Made by a program: the position numbers and the translations under genes. The notes beneath the pieces were generated by a model, which worked only from the letters and a program-made list of their open reading frames with translations, had not been told where the DNA came from and did no database searches. Positions 58,781-64,000 of a DNA stretch of 64,000 nucleotides are shown here, piece by piece (position 1 is the stretch's first letter; each line of letters starts with the position of its first letter). The stretch comes from Metallyticus violacea. Its lineage: Eukaryota; Arthropoda; Insecta; Mantodea; Metallyticidae. The stretch covers positions 47,887,501 to 47,951,500 of the forward strand of contig CM060830.1 of assembly GCA_030762175.1 (NCBI GenBank), in the 5' to 3' direction.

Positions 58781-59039
58781 TTTTTTTTTTTTTTCAATTT
58801 CGTGGAACATTTATGATATTCCTTGCTTAAATATAGAGCAAGGACCCTTCAGACATTAGATGAGCAAGAAAAACATTTCTGCAATACCGTCCCTAATGAT
58901 AATTTGTTATTAATCAGGTACCAAAGTGTAAATATTTGCTGCTTACATAACACGTGGAAACCGGTACAGACTGGCTGAGTAAGTCAATTAAATTTTTATT
59001 TGATGTAAGTTAGACTACATGGATAACGGCTCCGTCGAG

Positions 59040-59351
59040 TACATTCCTGTCGGTCCTGCTGGTGTAACCATACTTGCCTCCTATACCCAAGATCGCGGGT
59101 TCGAACCCGGCCAGGACCGATGGATTTTTTTCGGGCGTAAAAATGCTAAGTGTGGCTTCCTTCGGCAGGGAAGTAAAGCCGTGGGTCCTGTGTGGTATAT
59201 TTACGGCACGAAAAAGAATCTCAAGCCTGAAAGAGAGGCCTCTGAGCAAAATTTGTCGGCCGTTTCACGCCATGAGCTGAATGGGACACTGACGACCTGA
59301 GATGTTAAAGAGCGTCCATAAATAAATTTATCGAAAAAAAAATACATTCCT
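59040..59351 (+). mobile_element. SINE family A, copy 6, with TSD
   Basis: Full-length + copy (59049-59340): cggtcctgctggtgtaacca, with a four-base-scale deletion in the D-arm region, B box gggttcgaaccc (59098-59109), gtaaaaatgctaagtgtggc, cggccgtttcacgccatgag, gttaaagagcgtccataaat. Duplications tacattcct at 59040-59048 and 59343-59351. It lies between the two arms of the inverted repeat pair. Confidence 0.93.
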
Positions 59352-60029
59352 TAAACAGGGGAGAAAAATTAAAATAATTTAACAGTCAACAGATGAGGGG
59401 AAAAATAACCAAAATTAGTTAATAAAAATAAATAGACAAATGCTAAATACTTTATTGACTTTTTCGGCCATGTAAAGTAACTTCTGGGATCTAAGGACCC
59501 CGGGTTAGAAATCATTACCTCGAAACAGAAAGTATTGAATGATAGCGTCTGTTCTGTGCCCTAGTAAATTCTGCCTGTCCTCGATGCTGCAACAAGCCAA
59601 ATCCGCTCTGACAAATGGAAATGGATTTTAAAGGTTTTCTCGAAGCAAACGACATTTGCCGACTTGCAGTCGGGAGATCCCCGCCGGGGTATGTTTGCTC
59701 CTGTCAGCTATCATCACTGTGAAATAGTTCGCAACCTTTCCGCAACTGGCTGGGCGCATTTCAAGACGAAAAGGGCTTTAGTCTGCGGTCTTAGCATCAT
59801 TTATACTTTTCTGTAGACAGAGGAATCGATGTTAGGGGTTTTAATAATAGAATTTAAAGATGGTAAACGCCATTTTTTTAAAAAGAACTAGTTATCTGAA
59901 TTTAAAATTATTAATCGCATAAAGTTTAAAATTAGGATTGCATGCTTGATTAAACGTAACGATTAACGGGTTTTAAATTTCCTAATGCTGAATGTAAATA
60001 AACAATAAATTTCTGGGAAAAATTACAGC
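59352..60029. other. No recognised feature
   Basis: Spacer between SINE-A copy 6 and the right arm of the inverted pair. Contains a less A+T-rich part near 59480-59780 without a recognised motif. Confidence 0.4.
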
Positions 60030-60266
60030 AAAGATATACATATATAAACAAAAACAAATAGATATTAGGAAGTAAACAAAGTACAACGAAAATGAAATTA
60101 AGCTTTGAAGTTTAATAAATATATATTGAATACTTCTTTAGACAATAAACAATACAAATGTTACTCAAATCTGAGGAAGAATTATATGATGCTGAAACTT
60201 GGTAATAAAGAAATTTTCATAAACAAAATTACCACACAAGGACATTAAGAATATAAACGACTGAGA
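60030..60266 (-). repeat. Inverted repeat pair, right arm
   Basis: Reverse-complement partner of 58621-58780, about 1.25 kb away. See left arm. Either an opposite-orientation second copy of an unknown repeat or the arms of a foldback-like element. Confidence 0.88.
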
Positions 60267-61125
60267 TTTGGAAGTTTTTTATTTTCAAATTTTACAATAT
60301 TACTCTCGTCAACATCTTTATCTTTCCTTGACCAAGTTTATTGGATGCCATGGAAAATAGTTTGAGCAGACATATATTAATTTTATTTCTCAACATACTA
60401 AACTGCTGAAATCTTTGCTAAATTTATTTCTACTTTTTCACTAATATAAAAACACTAGCTTTCTGCTAAAGAATCACCGATCGCATGTGTCTAAGCTGTT
60501 TATTTATTTTGTTAGTATTCCCTTAATATTCCAAAACTCTTCCACAATTTACATTTTTGACGAGGTGCAGAATTCTTCATTATATTCATCACCCCAAAAA
60601 TATTCCCATTACTTTTCATGCATATCTACAAAGAGAATATTTCCAGCAGTAATATAAAAACTACAGTATTGTAAAAAATAGACAGCATTTAACTTCATAA
60701 AACAAATTTCAGCGTTACCATAGGTAGTGGCATAATATACGCAAAAAGATGCAATATTTCACTTCCATTACTTTGGCATTATGACTTCACTCTTTCGTTG
60801 AAACTCCATGACTACATAGTTCAGGTTATGTGTAAGTACTAACTGATTGTATCTCATTTACTAACTTACCTTCAAAGTCCCCCGGAGTGTTCAATTACAG
60901 ACTAAGAGATGTCTTTGATAAACGTGCATCAAATACCTAGAACAAAATGGAAAATACATACATTACTAATGATTTAGCTTACAGTTGTAAGTTTATTAAT
61001 AATAAATTAATATTTTTTCAAAAGCCTTGCGTAAGTTAAAAAACATCTTGCGGACAGTCATATGTGATGAGTAAGCGAGCATTCTTACTTTGTAAAAATG
61101 TTTAAAAGTCAGTTAAATTTCTACA
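60267..61125. other. A+T-rich DNA, nothing recognised
   Basis: No feature is supported. Confidence 0.45.
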
Positions 61126-61900
61126 GCAACTGGGCTGCCTCAGGAGGTAACATTTGAGACCCGCATCAGGAACTGCAGGATTTAAATCCATGACCTTGGA
61201 CTTGTTCGTGGTCTCCGCTGATGGCAAGGCAAACTCTTCACCAATTTACCGCACTTCCATTTCATCTCAACTTCTCGTGTCATAGCCTAAGTCATTGCGG
61301 CATGGACTCGTGAGCGGAAGGTCTGGGTTTGATTCCCGCCTGGACTGTCTTCCCTGGCTAGCAATTTGAAAGTTAATACGGAAGAAGTGGAGTTAAAAAG
61401 GATAAGGTGACAATTTGGCTGATAAAAAATAGAGTTTTAAGTTTTTTCGAGATTTTCCTCAGTTCTCATCAACAGAAAAGGTCAAGGAGGTATGCCTGAA
61501 ACACTTCCTTCCTTTAATAAAAGAAAATCTTTCTTAGTATTATATCATTTCATCTCATGTCTCATCAGTGTTCACCATCTTGAAACCTCAGGTGTGAAAA
61601 CGAAAGTTCAACACTAATAAAAATGAAAGTTTTCTCTCATTTCATTTAATTCCGGTGGGTTTGATAAACGGTGACGGCTTGCGCTGTGAAAATAGTTTTT
61701 CCTTGGCGTTTGGAATAGAAGCCGCCCTTGTAATAGACTCGAACTCTTTGGAGAGAGCGGCGCCGGTTTAGGGGTGTGCTACCTAAAAACAATGTTAGGG
61801 AGCCCGTCTTTATCTGTGTCTCAGCGTCCATGGATCCTGGCCACCCGATATCTCTCTCACCTCATCCCTTCCTGTTGAAAGTGCCCCTCTGAGGTTTCTT
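61126..61900 (+). mobile_element. SINE family C, copy 3, split by a SINE-B
   Basis: Left part 61126-61276 (ctgcctcaggaggtaacatt head, degraded B box atttaaatccatg, cttccatttcatctcaac). The right part 61630-61900 has tcatttcatttaattccggt, gacggcttgcgct, agactcgaactctttggaga, ctacctaaaaacaatgttag and the end block catcccttcctgttgaaagt. Together they follow the block order of the copies at 27.2 and 39.0 kb. The SINE-B at 61277-61625 lies between. Confidence 0.7.
61277..61625 (+). mobile_element. SINE family B, copy 7, inside SINE C
   Basis: Head agtcattgcggcatggactc, B box gggtttgattccc (61325-61337), cagttctcatcaacagaaaa (diverged), ccttcctttaataaaagaaa, catctcatgtctcatcagtg and tail aagttcaacactaataaaaa. 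An extra ~80 bp (61371-61445) interrupts the body. Possible duplications: catttcatctcaact (61257-61272 area) and catttcatttaattc (61637-61651). Confidence 0.85.
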
Positions 61901-64000
61901 TACTATTCAATAACATAAAAGCATTTTCAATATTTTTTTATCAATACAACTACGTGGAAAAATGTAAAAGTTGAATATATGACTGTACTACAAGACCACC
62001 TTTTTCAATTATTTGAATTCTGCATTTGAAGTTCACTCTCTTACTATAAGTCACAATACAAGTTTACGAACCATCTTTAGAACAGCTGGTTTAGACAGCA
62101 AATGTAACGGCCAATTTAATTTTAAAAACTTATAATATACAGACATGCATAAGGACATGGAAAAGGAAGGATAACGAATATATGGATGGTAATAAAACAC
62201 TAGTAGTTAAAATCTGACAAGACTAGAGACTCGAAAAGCTCTCTAAAATTAGTAAAAGAAGCTTTCGAATCCTAATTCATGGCAACCTTTATTTCTTGTC
62301 TTGTTAAACATAATCCCATTTGTAGATTCTCTCTTAATATTTAATGTTATATTTTATCTTGTCTTCTAAAGCCTGTTATACGTCTTCAAAAATCTTACTT
62401 CAGCAATTTTCGTTCCCTCTCCCATCTTAGATTCCATTATACTCTTTCTTGGAATTGTTTCCATCTGTTGTAAAGTACATATATAATAATTAACATTTTG
62501 TTAGTAGAGACAGTGAAACCAATCTGATAATAAAATATAAGCTAACAAATTCATGTAGCGATTTGCATAATTACTTACTTTCTAAACCAGATTTGCTAAA
62601 GGAAATGAGTTCTAACAACAAATACTTGTGATAAAAGCGATAATTGTGTCATATCTATGATGGAGCTGAAGGAAGAAGTATAACATAATGCTCTGTAATG
62701 TTATATCAGACACTCTGTTACATGCTTTCGATTTATAATTTTTTTCAAGTTGAAATCAGGCAGTAATGTTAGACATTAAATGTATATGACAGAAAGGAAA
62801 GTTAAATAGTCTCTGTACACTGTAGTTTAAGCTGAGGTATGATATAACGTTACGTATTGAAAGACTTCTTGTATATAAATTTTTCATAGAACCACCACTA
62901 TGTTCCCTTTTTCCAAAGTTGAAATCTGACAGCCCTTCATTGCACCATAAATGCATCCGATTCTTCTGTATTTCATTATTTCTATATTTCGTATTCTTAT
63001 ATGAATATGAATTTATTTCCAACAAACCCAAACAACATTACAATTAACTTATTTCCCTTACTTCATAATTAACGTATTATTAGTAAGTTTTTATTATATT
63101 GCCAACAAACACTATATTTAGTTAGCACCAATTATATTACAAAATAGTTAACATACTCTAACTTTACATCATCAAAATTGCGTACTATACCTGTTTCCAA
63201 TACATCGTAATTCCAGTTGGTTGATGTATTGGAGACCAGACCATAATAGATTTCATCACTTTCAGTCTTATTCTAATGATCAAGTATTTACTAATCCCCT
63301 ACACCTAAACTCTATTTTCTTGTAGTACTTCCATTCTTCCCCCCACCATTAATCCCCAACTTTTCCTAAGTATTCTCCCATCGTTTTTATATTTTTTTTA
63401 ATTCCTTTGATTCCTAATATCCTCCTTACTAAAATTTACACATAAAATTTATTCCATGTCTGTAGTCTACCATATCCTCATAAGTCTGAATGCCGTCTAT
63501 CCCAATAGTCAGCAAGAGAGGCCCGTTATCTTTGTTGGTTTTCCTATCCCTGACCGTGGTCATCGTTGTGAGAAGGTCCGATTAATTGAACGCTCTTTCA
63601 TTAAGACGTAACACAACCAGTGATGCAAAATTGTCGAGCAGTGTAGGGGCAAGTGATGGTTTATATAGTGAGAATTATATTTGTTGTTTCCAATGTATAA
63701 AATTAAACATTGTGTTCACTGTGATTGTGTGGTGCAGCCCTCAAACACACAAAACTTTAATTTCTATTCTGTGACTTATAGTTTCTCAAGTAAATGCGCT
63801 GAAATAGATAAATTTCCAACAGATAATTTTGAAGACAGAGTTAGCCTGTTAAGATAGACCTAATACATTGTAGGTCTCAATATGAATGAATTGTATGAGA
63901 CAGTGGAATTAAATAAATAAATAAACAGAAAATAAGTTTGCTATATATATTACAAATTATGCTGTAAAAAGTAAAAGACACAGGGGTCATGGTTTTTTAA
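61901..64000. other. A+T-rich DNA, no supported gene
   Basis: Short frames only (up to 91 codons, 63031-62756 minus). A short (AAAT)n run lies near 63911-63924. No transposon motif is recognised. Confidence 0.45.

Overview
This is A+T-rich eukaryotic nuclear DNA (roughly one-third G+C by eye). It is best explained as transposon-laden intergenic or intronic DNA of an arthropod, most likely an insect with a large genome. The evidence is the density of decayed mariner/Tc1 transposases, tRNA-derived SINEs ending in TAAA or A-rich tails with 9-14 bp target-site duplications, non-LTR reverse transcriptase relics, and long trinucleotide microsatellites. I cannot name the species. There are no bacterial operons, no CRISPR array, no rRNA and no intact tRNA gene. 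The longest open frame is 148 codons, and I found no convincing complete host gene.

Layout. 0-10 kb: Tc1 relic (0.44-1.0), SINE-A (1.6-1.9), mariner relic (2.8-3.0), a nearly full-length TIR-bounded mariner-type element (4.97-6.26), SINE-B (8.2). 10-20 kb: SINE-B with perfect TSD (9.9), LINE tail (12.7), SINE-A with perfect 14-bp TSD (13.7), LINE C-terminal relic (17.5), unassigned double-strand ORF patch (18.3). 20-30 kb: LINE RT relic (19.85-20.66), two SINE-A (22.1, 22.9), mariner relic (23.9), a possible 3' exon (26.2), SINE-C (27.2). 30-40 kb: mariner relic (30.4-31.3), repeat E and an unknown 126-codon ORF (32.9-33.6), SINE-B (33.8), repeat F (38.2), SINE-C and SINE-B (39.0-39.7). 40-50 kb: second repeat E (42.2), TIR element with TA duplication (43.8-44.7), another TIR element with a small ORF (44.8-45.3), perfect inverted repeat (46.06), mariner relics (46.4, 49.3, 49.8). 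50-64 kb: a transposon nest (51.7-54.8), a long LINE RT relic (56-57.5), an inverted-repeat pair flanking a SINE-A (58.6 and 60.1), and a SINE-C split by a SINE-B (61.1-61.9). The last 2 kb is plain A+T-rich DNA.

How the parts relate. Three tRNA-headed SINE families (called A, B and C here) recur in 7, 7 and 3 copies. They show the marks of LINE-driven target-primed insertion; which of the LINE relics, if any, supplied the enzyme is not shown. At least eleven separate mariner/Tc1 relics from several lineages are present, all broken by stops, frameshifts or lost catalytic residues. The clearest single result is a SINE-B insertion at 52.17 kb whose empty site is preserved in a paralogous repeat copy at 38.67 kb. 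I did not find a new functional system; the candidates for novelty are unclassified repeats and TIR elements.
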